Positions 26,412 through 35,511 of a stretch of 64,000 nucleotides of DNA are shown one piece after another. Where the stretch lies: positions 1,980,001 to 2,044,000 of the forward strand of contig NZ_CP133465.1 of the NCBI RefSeq assembly GCF_031191185.1, read 5' to 3'. The position numbers and the translations under genes were made by a program. Numbering within the stretch: the stretch's first letter is position 1; each line of letters starts with the position of its first letter. This DNA is from Prevotella nigrescens (GTDB lineage: Bacteria > Bacteroidota > Bacteroidia > Bacteroidales > Bacteroidaceae). The notes under the pieces were generated by a model, which worked only from the letters and a program-made list of their open reading frames with translations, made no database searches and was not told the DNA's origin.

Positions 26412-27227
26412 ATGAAGAAAAAAACATTACTATCTTTTACACTCGCCATTATGGCGACAATGTGGACAACAGCAATGCAGGCTCAAGAGTATTACGACCT
26501 TACAATTGCACTTGTACAAGTAACATCACGCAATTGCAACGACCTCTCGTTTATTACAGGTGTGAGCGGAACTGTAAAGTACGACAATGCTACGAAGACG
26601 CTCATGCTGAAGAATGCATCTATCAAGGTAGATAAATACAAGAATGCCATCTCGTCTAAAATAGATGGTCTGACAATAAAGGTTATAGGCGACAACTATC
26701 TATGCTCAGAGAACAATTCGGCTATTCTGTACGAAAACTCTATTACCATTACTGGTGGTGGTTCGCTTGAGGCAGAATGCCAAAAGAATTGTGCTATCTA
26801 TGCTAATAAAGGTAATCTAACTATAGACGACTGCAATATAAAAGTGAAAAGTCCAGAGTATGGCATTGCAGGATTTAACGGCGAAACTGAAAACCTTGTC
26901 ATCAAAAATGCTAACGTAACTGCCGAAGGGACAGGCAAAGGTTCTATCTGCGACTTCGCAACGCTCACACTATCAGGTTGCAAAATTACAGAACCATCAG
27001 GTTCAGCATTCGATGAAACGATGCACTGCGTAGCTTTAAACGGAGAAAAAGTAACAGGCAAGGTTGTTATCGTTAAGGACGCAACAGGCATCAACACTCC
27101 GGCTACTGCAACAACTACAACTCAGCAAAGCATCTACACGCTTAGTGGAGTTCGCCTATCTAACGATCTTAACAATTTGCCCAAAGGCATATATATCGTA
27201 AATGGTAAGAAAGTAGTAAAACAGTAA
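26412..27227 (+). CDS. Secreted protein with C-terminal sorting-like tail
   Basis: 271 residues. Signal peptide to about residue 24 (TTAMQAQ), then repeated strand-like blocks (LTIDDCNIKVKSPEYG, LVIKNANVTAEG) that suggest a right-handed beta-helix or DUF4353-like carbohydrate-binding fold. The end reads YTLSGVRLS and LPKGIYIVNGKKVVKQ, the short C-terminal tail common in Prevotella secreted proteins and similar to type IX secretion signals. It is paralogous to the next gene over its whole length. The ligand is unknown. Confidence 0.7.
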   Translation: MKKKTLLSFTLAIMATMWTTAMQAQEYYDLTIALVQVTSRNCNDLSFITGVSGTVKYDNATKTLMLKNASIKVDKYKNAISSKIDGLTIKVIGDNYLCSENNSAILYENSITITGGGSLEAECQKNCAIYANKGNLTIDDCNIKVKSPEYGIAGFNGETENLVIKNANVTAEGTGKGSICDFATLTLSGCKITEPSGSAFDETMHCVALNGEKVTGKVVIVKDATGINTPATATTTTQQSIYTLSGVRLSNDLNNLPKGIYIVNGKKVVKQ

Positions 27228-27237
27228 AAACAACATA

Positions 27238-27270
27238 ACTCCGCATCTTTTATTGGTGCGGAGTGCTGCT
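27238..27270 (+). terminator. Terminator between the tandem secreted proteins
   Basis: ACTCCGCA and TGCGGAGT pair over 8 bp; the following T run is weak. The second gene may be partly co-transcribed. Confidence 0.6.
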
Positions 27271-27373
27271 CTTTCTATTATCCTATACTTGCCTGACAAG
27301 ACACTTTGTTCATATAAAGATTGAAGCCAACAGAATAATTCATTTTATTATTCATTATTAAAACAAGATAATT

Positions 27374-28249
27374 ATGAAGAAAAAAGCATTACTCACGTTC
27401 GTTTTCGTCATAGTGGCGACAATGTGGACAGGTCTGGCACAGGCACAGACAGAAGACTATGAACTAATAATTGCCGGTGCACAAGTTACCTCTGACAACT
27501 GCAACGACCTTTCTGTTATTGATGGTGTGAAGGGAAATGCTAAGTATGACCCTGCTACCAAAACTCTTACACTCGACAATGTAACTATCCATAACACAGC
27601 AGAGACTATTTATGGAATAGGCATCTATAATCTTGGTGAAAGTTTAACTATTCATCTCATTGGCAACAACTCTGTTACTGCGGAGAAGAGCGTAGGATTA
27701 TGGAATGGTAGGGACAATAGTATTATTTTCACGGGTAATGGTAGCCTTATAATAAATGCGTCAACGACTGCAAGTAATAAAGACTATCAGAAAGGCATCT
27801 TTAATCGAGGTTCTATCACCGTGAATGATTGTACTTTGGAAGTTTGTGCAGGAGAATACGGACTGTGTGACGGCTATTGGATATTTAACCATTGCAATGT
27901 ACGCGTCAAAGGCGAAGGTATGAGCGATGATCAATATGCTGGTAGCATCAGTTGGGTATGGGATAATAAGCCCGAGTTCAGAGGTTGTGATGTTACTGGA
28001 CCTGCAGGTACATATTGGAAAGAGTTTCAAGATGGTGAATATACTTACTACACATTATTTGGAAAAGACAATAAGGTCGTAACAGATTGGGTAACTATCG
28101 CGCCAGATCCAGCTTCCATCAATACGCCAATTGTGAATACGACCAATCAAAATCCCTATACACTTAGTGGAGTTCGTGTATCTGACAACTTAAATAAATT
28201 GCCAAAAGGCATATACATTATTAACAATAAGAAAGTGGTAAAACAGTAA
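27374..28249 (+). CDS. Secreted protein, paralogue of the preceding gene
   Basis: 291 residues. Signal peptide ending LAQAQ, then a body with the same order of motifs as its neighbour (AQVTSDNCNDLSVIDGVKG versus VQVTSRNCNDLSFITGVSG) and the same tail (YTLSGVRVSDNLNKLPKGIY). The leaders before the two start codons are also alike. This is a tandem gene duplication that has diverged in the middle, as in surface adhesins under selection. No catalytic residues are recognised. Confidence 0.7.
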   Translation: MKKKALLTFVFVIVATMWTGLAQAQTEDYELIIAGAQVTSDNCNDLSVIDGVKGNAKYDPATKTLTLDNVTIHNTAETIYGIGIYNLGESLTIHLIGNNSVTAEKSVGLWNGRDNSIIFTGNGSLIINASTTASNKDYQKGIFNRGSITVNDCTLEVCAGEYGLCDGYWIFNHCNVRVKGEGMSDDQYAGSISWVWDNKPEFRGCDVTGPAGTYWKEFQDGEYTYYTLFGKDNKVVTDWVTIAPDPASINTPIVNTTNQNPYTLSGVRVSDNLNKLPKGIYIINNKKVVKQ

Positions 28250-28265
28250 AAACAATATCTCTCGT

Positions 28266-28299
28266 AGCAAAGCGTCAGTGCATTGGTCTTTGCTTTTTG
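28266..28299 (+). terminator. Terminator after the second secreted protein
   Basis: AGCAAAG and CTTTGCT pair over 7 bp, followed by TTTTTGA. Confidence 0.6.
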
Positions 28300-28308
28300 A
28301 CTTCATTA

Positions 28309-28339
28309 TTGTTTTTGCAATATAATTTCAGTATATTTG
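28309..28339 (+). promoter_or_regulatory. Promoter of the HU-family gene at 28377
   Basis: TTG (28309-28311) and TATATTTG (28332-28339), 20 bases apart. Confidence 0.65.
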
Positions 28340-28376
28340 CAAACAAAATAAAACGAAACTAACAAAGTAGAGCTTT

Positions 28377-28802
28377 ATGGCAATAAGTATCAGACTACAA
28401 CAAAGTAAGTTTAAAGAAGCCAATCGTGGAGGTAAATGGCACGCACGGGTTGTAAGCAACGGAGAGACATCGACAGCCGACCTTGCAGCAGCTATTCAGG
28501 CTAATACATCGTTCACACGCGGAGAAGTTACGGGCATTATTATGGCATTAGTCGATGAAATTAGTTATAATCTAAGTCTTGGCAACACCGTTGTACTCGA
28601 CGGATTAGGACGATTTCATCTGACAGTAGAGAGCGATCCTGTTATAAATAAAGAAGACTTCGACATTAAAAAGAATGTAAAAGGAGTGAAATGTAAATTC
28701 TTGCCAGCAAGTCGCCGAGACCCTAAGACTCGGAAAAGCACACAAGACTTCGCATCAGGCGTACAAGTGGTGTGGGCTGACCCTGAAGATGAGGAAGAAT
28801 AA
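28377..28802 (+). CDS. HU-family DNA-binding protein
   Basis: 141 residues. One HU/IHF-like fold (about 10-120) with TSFTRGEVTGIIMALVDEIS and VLDGLGRFHL as the recognisable blocks, then an acidic tail ADPEDEEE. Such HU-related proteins are abundant in Bacteroidota, often several per genome, and bind or bend DNA. Unlike the two at 51 and 58 kb it has no winged-helix C-terminus. It has its own promoter. Confidence 0.85.
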   Translation: MAISIRLQQSKFKEANRGGKWHARVVSNGETSTADLAAAIQANTSFTRGEVTGIIMALVDEISYNLSLGNTVVLDGLGRFHLTVESDPVINKEDFDIKKNVKGVKCKFLPASRRDPKTRKSTQDFASGVQVVWADPEDEEE

Positions 28803-28888
28803 CATTCCTCCTCTTCTTAAAGAAAAAGTTGCAAGAATACGCTTAAAAAGAAACTATCGCCACACAAGTGGCAAAAATAAAAACAACT

Positions 28889-30154
28889 ATGAGGAAAACC
28901 TTACCCATTATAGCATTCCTGCTATCAGTAGCCTTACAGATATGCGCACAACAAAAGAATTATGACTTCAAAGAAGGCAAACTCTTTTACAAAATTACAG
29001 ATGCAACAAAGCAATATGTACAAGTTACTACAGAAATGGACGAACTTGTAGAGGCTACAGGAACATTGTACAACAACCCTATTGAAGGCGATATTACAAT
29101 CCCAGCCAATATAAACCACCAAGGCAAACAATATACTGTTACTGGCATTGCTGACAATTCGTTCGGAGGCTGTAATAAAGTTACATCAGTATCTATCCCT
29201 GCCAGTGTAACCGAGTTTGGCGAACAAGTCTTCCTTTCTTGCACAGGAATGAAGTATATCACAGTAGATAAAGACAACTCCGTGCTAAAAGATATTGATG
29301 GAGTTCTCTTTGATAAGAATGGAGACAAACTGATTGCTTACCCAAATATGCGGGCAGCCAACTACGATATTCCTGAAGGGACAGTAGAGATTGGTGCTGC
29401 ATCGTTCTTCATGTGTAACAAAATTAAAACCATCAATTTCCCATCTACATTGAAGAAAATTGGTATGCTTGCCTTCGGTCATTGCATTAAGATGCATGAA
29501 GTAACCGTACCTGATAATATAACCGATCTTGGAGATTTCTCCTTCTATAATTGCACCGGTTTAGAGAAAGCCACTATCAAAGCAAACATCACCGAACTTA
29601 AACGATATATGTTTAGCAGATGTACTGCTTTGAAAAACGTTGTGCTACCTTCTACCATAGAGGTTATCCAGACTTGGGCGTTCGGTAGCTGCGCAGCAAT
29701 AAAGAACATTAAATTGCCAGATAACTTAAAAGCTATAGAGGCAGAGGCTTTTAATGGTTGCGAAACATTAAGCGAAATAACGCTTCCTGCAAGTTTAGAA
29801 CAGATAGGAATGTACACTTTCGATGGCTGTAAACAACTAAAGAGTATCACTTGTCTTCGCAATACACCATTAACAGGTGCAGCCATGGGTGCTGGAGTCT
29901 TTGAGAGTGTTGATAAAGTGGTATGCGAGCTGAAAGTTCCTAAAGGACACAGAACTGAATATGCTGAGGCTGAACAATGGAAAGACTTTACCAGAATATC
30001 AGAACACGACCTTTCCAGTATCAGCACACTAATTAGTCAAGGCAGCAACACACAGGCAACTATCTTTACTATTAACGGACAACGCTTGCCAAACAACATA
30101 CAACCTTCACACGGAATCTACATTGTAAACGGTAAGAAAGTATGCGTTAAGTAA
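28889..30154 (+). CDS. BspA-like leucine-rich-repeat surface protein
   Basis: 421 residues from the ATG at 28889. An in-frame GTG seven codons upstream is rejected because the ATG gives a clean signal peptide (cleaved after LQICAQ). The body has LRR_5 (BspA) repeats of about 23 residues; examples are IPASVTEFGEQVFLSCTGM and LPASLEQIGMYTFDGCKQL. The C-terminal tail (IFTINGQRLPNN ... GIYIVNGKKVCVK) matches the sorting-like ends of neighbouring proteins. BspA proteins bind host fibronectin and fibrinogen and mediate coaggregation, but ligand binding here is inferred only from the family. Confidence 0.85.
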   Translation: MRKTLPIIAFLLSVALQICAQQKNYDFKEGKLFYKITDATKQYVQVTTEMDELVEATGTLYNNPIEGDITIPANINHQGKQYTVTGIADNSFGGCNKVTSVSIPASVTEFGEQVFLSCTGMKYITVDKDNSVLKDIDGVLFDKNGDKLIAYPNMRAANYDIPEGTVEIGAASFFMCNKIKTINFPSTLKKIGMLAFGHCIKMHEVTVPDNITDLGDFSFYNCTGLEKATIKANITELKRYMFSRCTALKNVVLPSTIEVIQTWAFGSCAAIKNIKLPDNLKAIEAEAFNGCETLSEITLPASLEQIGMYTFDGCKQLKSITCLRNTPLTGAAMGAGVFESVDKVVCELKVPKGHRTEYAEAEQWKDFTRISEHDLSSISTLISQGSNTQATIFTINGQRLPNNIQPSHGIYIVNGKKVCVK

Positions 30155-30202
30155 GTTATTTCATACACATAACACATACTGGTGGTTTTATTTAGTTCAA
30201 CT

Positions 30203-30242
30203 ATAGTGGTTGTTTTGAAGTTCAGAACAACCACTATTTGCT
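30203..30242 (+). terminator. Terminator after the BspA-like gene
   Basis: ATAGTGGTTGTT and AACAACCACTAT form a perfect 12-bp stem, loop of 11. A short T-rich tail follows. Confidence 0.75.
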
Positions 30243-30284
30243 TATCCAGACACCATAATCTTATCACCTTATGCAAAACATTCG

Positions 30285-30316
30285 TTTGGCAAATAGCCTG
30301 AAAATAAGTACTTTTG
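30285..30316 (+). promoter_or_regulatory. Promoter of the acyltransferase gene
   Basis: TTTG (30285-30288) and TACTTTTG (30309-30316), 20 bases apart. Confidence 0.7.
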
Positions 30317-30340
30317 CACAATAAAAGCAACTGTAACAAT

Positions 30341-31321
30341 ATGAATATACCATCTAATCAAAGCGAAGAAGGAAAGAAAAGAATTGAGGAATTGGATTTT
30401 CTCAAGGCACTGTTCATTCTCCTAATGATAACTTTTCATCTTGCCTATATCGGTGATGGCTATCCTTATCTGAAGAGTTTCGTCTATACCTTCCACATGC
30501 CCGGCTTCCTGATTATATCGGGTTATCTGTCGAAAGTGAATAAACCGGTACAAAGTTATGGTCGGACGGTATTGTGGCTTGCTGTACCTTACGTTGTTAT
30601 GGAGGTGGGATATGTTGTTATGTCATCGCTGTTGCCTGTAAGAGACCATATTCCGATATTGACTGTAGAGGTTATACTCGATAGGTTGTGCCTACATCCG
30701 TTAGGTCCATATTGGTATCTTCACACTCTGATAATCTGTGGAACGCTTTACTTTTCTGTCTTCCGATGGGCAAAAGCCTCAGCTTTTTCACGCCTTATAA
30801 TCTTAGGAATAGCTTATTATGTCCTTGCTCAATCGGGTATAATCTCGCTTGCTTGTGCAATGTATTTCCTTGTTGGTGTTCTTGTTCGTCAAAGTTCACT
30901 TTCCTTTCTTACCATATTCCGTAGGTCGTGGTGGTCGCTTGTAGTCTTGGCAATCTTCTTTTTCTACCCTTCAACGTTTAACAGAGCAACGATAGGAGGT
31001 GTTATGATAGTCTATTTCGTGTTTTCTTTCTTGCTAACTGTGTTTCCATACGTCCCAATTAAATCGAAAGAAATACTGTTATTTTTAGGACGCAACTCTT
31101 TGATTCTATACATCTTCTCGCCCATATTCACATTATGCTGCAAAGTGTTTATTCCCTATTTATCTTTCGATTCAACACGCTTGTTGTTTCTTTGCATCTC
31201 GTTACCCATCTGTGTAATCGGTAGTCTTGGCATCTGCAAAGTCTTAGACCTGCTGCATCTTTCACCATTCCTATTCGGACGAAAACATGCCCTACCCAGT
31301 TTCAACAGTAGCAAAGAATAA
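30341..31321 (+). CDS. Acyltransferase family 3 membrane protein
   Basis: 326 residues from the ATG at 30341; a TTG start upstream would overlap the -7 box. The pattern ELDFLKALFILLMITFHLAY with the catalytic-type histidine in the first helix, and YTFHMPGFLIISGYLS shortly after, are typical of PF01757. About ten membrane helices. These enzymes add acetyl or other acyl groups to surface sugars or glycoconjugates. The substrate is not known. Confidence 0.82.
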   Translation: MNIPSNQSEEGKKRIEELDFLKALFILLMITFHLAYIGDGYPYLKSFVYTFHMPGFLIISGYLSKVNKPVQSYGRTVLWLAVPYVVMEVGYVVMSSLLPVRDHIPILTVEVILDRLCLHPLGPYWYLHTLIICGTLYFSVFRWAKASAFSRLIILGIAYYVLAQSGIISLACAMYFLVGVLVRQSSLSFLTIFRRSWWSLVVLAIFFFYPSTFNRATIGGVMIVYFVFSFLLTVFPYVPIKSKEILLFLGRNSLILYIFSPIFTLCCKVFIPYLSFDSTRLLFLCISLPICVIGSLGICKVLDLLHLSPFLFGRKHALPSFNSSKE

Positions 31322-31531
31322 GTATATAGTAAGTAACAAGAACAAAATATACTGATGGATTGACAAGAAAAAGTGATTTGATGCGCATTACCAACTATTT
31401 AATGCAAATTGATATCTAAGGAACAACACCTTCATTTCTGTATCGTATTAACATAAGAATAAACTATGGGGTATTTAATTCTCTAAATATTCAAGATAGA
31501 AGTGCAATGTTTACTCTATAGTTGACTCTAT

Positions 31532-32699
31532 ATTTCCGGAATTCGGCTTGTCCGAGTTCCGGAAATTTTAGTTTACCCCCCCAAGAGTTCAGACAGATTT
31601 CCATTTCGAAGGAGACGCTTTGTCTTTCGAAAATAAGGTTATACTTTAACGTAAGTTCAGCGAATTGCCAATGCACGACTTCATCGTTCTTCAATCATCA
31701 GAATACCGCTATTCACGGTGTTTGGGAGCATCTGTATTTATCTGTTTCGTAGCGACGATTGTCGTAACCCCGTAGCGACGATTGCCGTAACCCCGTAGCG
31801 ACGATTGCCGTAACTCCGTAGCGACGATTGCCGTAACTCCGAAGCGACGATTGCCGTAACCCCGTAGCGACAATTGGCGCAACGGAGTTACGACTTCAGG
31901 ACTTATTCGGAAGAGGAATATTGCTGAAGCCATATCGTCTTTATTTCATCGAACTCACGTTACCTTAAAACCGAATATGTACTCTTTATACGATAATTTC
32001 AGTGTATATTTCCGTTTGTGAGAAATAATAATTATATTTGCAATACTATTACATCAGTGTTGATTACACTTAAGAACCTATACAGAAGGCAGTGAAAGGG
32101 AGTCGGCTGCCTTACCTTAACAAAATAGTTACTCCCCTATTTAATAACTATAATCTATTGGAAATATGGAGAAAAAGCATTTACATGTAATCGGTTTCTT
32201 GCTTGCGGCATTATTCCTGTCTATGCCTGCCAAGGCTCAAACACTGGAAAATACGTACAAGAAGCTACGATTGAACCAACAAAAAGCACCCATGGGAAAT
32301 TTACCTCCGGAACTGAAAGGGTTGGAGTTTGACGATTTCTATGGAGCAAACTATTTCCCACAGAAGGTGGGAGAACCCTACGCACCTATCTTTTATGTGT
32401 TCTATATGGACAATCAGTCGAACACTACCATCAATACGGTGGAATTTGAATATTGGTTCGACAACGACCGAACAAATGTCAAGTACAAGACACGCAACGA
32501 TATTCAGCTCGCTCCGGGACAGTCGATGGAAGACGGTGTGGGCTTTATCTCGTTCGAAGCTCCGAACGACACACGCCCACACATCATTACCATAAAGCCT
32601 TACAAGGTAAATGGTATGGAAGTAGATATGGGTGTGCGCGTAAAACCTTTCCGTCAATACTTTGTTGAAGGAACCTACCGCATGCCGACACACTATGTA
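31532..32699 (+). repeat. Inverted duplication, right copy
   Basis: About 1168 bases, the inverted partner of 15736-16925. It begins with the ATTTCCGGAA hairpin (31532-31566), holds the 23-base array, the -7 box TATATTTG at 32033-32040, a leader of about 120 bases and the first 177 codons of the full-length gene. The spacer between the two copies is about 14.6 kb. Confidence 0.9.
31748..31885. repeat. 23-base tandem array, right copy (6 units)
   Basis: Six contiguous units with starts exactly 23 bases apart, containing CGTAGCGACGATTGCCGTAA. One unit fewer than the left copy, which accounts for the length difference. Confidence 0.9.
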
Positions 32700-35123
32700 G
32701 AGGTATTTGCAGACCCTACCGACAAAAAGGCATACGACCTTTATCGTGGACTTGCAACAAGCATCGTAACCTTGCAGCACAAAACAAAGAAGAAGAACCG
32801 CTACGAGCTGGTAACGTTCGTGAGCCAAGCCGGGGAAGCAACATTCAAGGCAAGCCAACAGGAAAACGAATTGGCAAAGATGTATAAGATTGGCGAAATG
32901 CCAAGAATGATGGTGAACAGAAACTTGATGACACCATACGGAACACTGAACAACCACACACAGCTGGAAGACCTCAGCACCTATTCGCCCGCAATGAAGA
33001 TTAGTTCAAAGGTTACTGACGTTTACGAATACTTGCTACAACGTGGTTTCTACGGTCCTGCCTTTGCGCAAATGACTCCTTCTGTAACAAGGAACAGCGA
33101 TGGAAAGTTTGTTTGTAACATCACCGGTCAGGTATCCGAGCAACAGGAAACAAAGGGTTTGCGTATGAATGTATATCTCGTAGAGAACAACTTTATCCCT
33201 GAAACCGATGAAGACGGCTACGTGGAAATCCCCGACGGCACCGTGTATAATAAGTTCGTAAAGATGATTAGCCCAGTGGAAGGCTACGAACTCAAGGTGA
33301 ACAACGACCGAACATACACCTTTGCTACCGAACCGTTTGCCATCGAAGACTTCGAAGCTGACAAGTATCGCCTCGTTGCTTCCATCATAGACCCTTGCAC
33401 CGAGCAGCCTTACTTGGCTTCTGTACTTCAGTCTTGCGGCATAAACGTTACCAACGAGCAACCTGCCGAGGTTACTATGACGACCGCACAAGCATCTGGC
33501 GAAATCAGTTTTGCCCTCGCTGCGAAAGAGGCTAACACGCCTATTACTATCGACTGGGGCGACGGCGTAGAGGTAAACTACACACTTGGTACTGATTTCA
33601 GTGAGATAAAGTCAGACATAAAAGGTGCTGACCTAAAGATAAAGGGCAACATTACGAAGCTGAACTGTATGGCTAACAAGCTAAAAACGCTGAATGTAGC
33701 TAACTGTCCAAAATTGGAAGTACTGCAAGCTGCTTACAATTACTTGTCGGAACTCGATTTAACCCACAGCACCGAACTGCAAAATCTTGAGATATTCGGC
33801 AGCAATACCATTTCGGAGCTTGACCTTTCGCACTGCAAGAGCCTCATCAGACTGGTGGCTTCGCAAAACTTCCTGTCAGATTTAGATGTCAGCAAGTGCC
33901 CTAATCTTACATACGTGGACTGCTCTCGTATGAAGCGCATCACAGAATTAGACTTAAGCAGCTGCCATAAAATAAAGCATATCATAGCCAACGAATGTGC
34001 TATCGACAAGCTCACCATTCCGCAAGATACACCATTGGAAGAGCTTTCTTGCACAAACAACAAACTTACGAGCCTCGACCTGACAGCATTCAACCAACTC
34101 AAGGACGTTAATTGTTCAGGCAACCCCATTGCATCGCTCAAGGTAAGCTCACCCGAATTGCTCTCTTTGTACTCTATGGAAACCAAACTTACAAGCATCG
34201 ACCTATCGAAACTTGCCAAGCTAAAGTTTCTTATGCTCAAAGGAAACGCAGGTATCACATCGCTCAACTTGGAGAACAACAAGGACTTGGAAGAACTTGG
34301 ATTCAGTTCTTGCAAAGTAAACCAAATCGACTTGAAACCTTTGAAAGGCTTGAAGAAACTATGGTGTGGCAAAAATCTATTCACAACGCTCGACCTTTCG
34401 CATAACAAGGAAATAACATTATTAGACGCAACCGAGTGTAAGCTCACCACGATTGCATTCCCCGAAAACAATTCAACCTTAGAAAAAGCACTGCTCTCCA
34501 AGAATGGTTTTGAAGCCATCGCATTCGAAAACCTTTCTGCGCTGAAAGTCATCAACCTACGAACGAACAAGCTAACAAAAGTTGAACTGAAGGGCTTGAG
34601 CAGTTTGGAAGAATTAGAACTTTCTTACAACCAACTCCACAATATGAATTTGAAAGAATGTCCGAGCCTTAAACAACTCGGCATTACTGCCAATGGTATG
34701 ACTGCCTGCGAGCTCAACACCCTCTACAACCAGCTGCCAACATTGCCAACAATGCCTAAAAAGTATAATCTATACAACGGTACAAAGAAGGACGAAGCCG
34801 CATTGACAAGCAAAACCTCTATCGCAACGGAGAAGAACTGGAAGGTTTATGTGGAAGGAGACGGCAGTGGCTGCACCGACGGAATAGACAATGCCAATGC
34901 CGACAACACACTCTCCATTGTCGCAAGCGAAGGTTTGTTGCGCATACACAGCCCGTTTGCCCAATCCACCATACGTGTTTACACACTCGACGGAAAGCTT
35001 TTGGTACAACAACATCTTACCCATCAAGACACTACCATAAGTGTTCCGTTTGACGGAGCTTGCATTGTTCGCTGCACCGACGATGCTACCAACAATACAA
35101 CGACGACGAAAGTCGTGCTTTAA
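32166..35123 (+). CDS. Large secreted leucine-rich-repeat protein
   Basis: 985 residues. Signal peptide to about residue 25 (AKAQ), an unknown N-terminal domain (about 30-440, shared in its first 177 residues with the truncated copy), a short strand region (ITIDWGDG, about 457), then leucine-rich repeats (about 470-850) such as LNVANCPKLEVLQAAYNYLS and LDLSHNKEITLLDATECKL. The C-terminus from about 920 (IRVYTLDGKLLVQQ ... TKVVL) is a sorting-like tail, consistent with type IX secretion to the surface. Such proteins often act in host attachment; the ligand is unknown. The promoter and start lie within the right copy of the inverted duplication, so recombination with the left copy could replace its upstream region. 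Confidence 0.85.
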   Translation: MEKKHLHVIGFLLAALFLSMPAKAQTLENTYKKLRLNQQKAPMGNLPPELKGLEFDDFYGANYFPQKVGEPYAPIFYVFYMDNQSNTTINTVEFEYWFDNDRTNVKYKTRNDIQLAPGQSMEDGVGFISFEAPNDTRPHIITIKPYKVNGMEVDMGVRVKPFRQYFVEGTYRMPTHYVEVFADPTDKKAYDLYRGLATSIVTLQHKTKKKNRYELVTFVSQAGEATFKASQQENELAKMYKIGEMPRMMVNRNLMTPYGTLNNHTQLEDLSTYSPAMKISSKVTDVYEYLLQRGFYGPAFAQMTPSVTRNSDGKFVCNITGQVSEQQETKGLRMNVYLVENNFIPETDEDGYVEIPDGTVYNKFVKMISPVEGYELKVNNDRTYTFATEPFAIEDFEADKYRLVASIIDPCTEQPYLASVLQSCGINVTNEQPAEVTMTTAQASGEISFALAAKEANTPITIDWGDGVEVNYTLGTDFSEIKSDIKGADLKIKGNITKLNCMANKLKTLNVANCPKLEVLQAAYNYLSELDLTHSTELQNLEIFGSNTISELDLSHCKSLIRLVASQNFLSDLDVSKCPNLTYVDCSRMKRITELDLSSCHKIKHIIANECAIDKLTIPQDTPLEELSCTNNKLTSLDLTAFNQLKDVNCSGNPIASLKVSSPELLSLYSMETKLTSIDLSKLAKLKFLMLKGNAGITSLNLENNKDLEELGFSSCKVNQIDLKPLKGLKKLWCGKNLFTTLDLSHNKEITLLDATECKLTTIAFPENNSTLEKALLSKNGFEAIAFENLSALKVINLRTNKLTKVELKGLSSLEELELSYNQLHNMNLKECPSLKQLGITANGMTACELNTLYNQLPTLPTMPKKYNLYNGTKKDEAALTSKTSIATEKNWKVYVEGDGSGCTDGIDNANADNTLSIVASEGLLRIHSPFAQSTIRVYTLDGKLLVQQHLTHQDTTISVPFDGACIVRCTDDATNNTTTTKVVL

Positions 35124-35137
35124 GCACTTGTCAAGCA

Positions 35138-35187
35138 AATATAAAAGGAGAGTTGTGGAATGGTTCCACATCTCTCCTTTTATATTG
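35138..35187 (+). terminator. Terminator after the large LRR gene
   Basis: TATAAAAGGAGAG pairs with CTCTCCTTTTATA; the loop contains a second small stem, GTGGAA/TTCCAC. Confidence 0.8.
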
Positions 35188-35366
35188 TGTGTACAACTAT
35201 TGGCTGCCATTCAGCTACGAATAATGTTTAGTTTACACCATTTTCGTACAACAGAAACTTAATGGAAATCATCTGTTTTATAGGCAAGTAAAAGACGATA
35301 GAAGCGTAAAGATTTCACATAAAAGTAATATTCGATTAACTGTTTGGTTATCAAAGGTTTGCAATA

Positions 35367-35454
35367 GCGACTATTTTACGGTGTAAAAGCGGCTGTTTTA
35401 CGTCGTAAAAGCGTAGGTTTTGCGTTGCAAAAGAGCCGCTATTGCAACACAAAA
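35367..35454. repeat. 22-base tandem palindrome array (type E, copy 2)
   Basis: Four units ending at 35388, 35410, 35432 and 35454, exactly 22 bases apart. Units contain TTTTACGTCGTAAAA or TTTTGCGTTGCAAAA; GTAGGTTTTGCG and the following AAAAGAGCCGC match copy 1. It lies between the convergent LRR and CvfB genes. No gene is seen in the 390-base gap. Confidence 0.82.
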
Positions 35455-35511
35455 GCGTAGGTATCGTTTCTCGTTTGTGTTTTCCTTTACAAATTGTAGT
35501 GGCTTTAGGTA

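Noticed and set aside
16553..31885. CRISPR arrays
   Set aside because: The 23-base and 22-base arrays are contiguous repeats with no spacers, and no cas gene is present.
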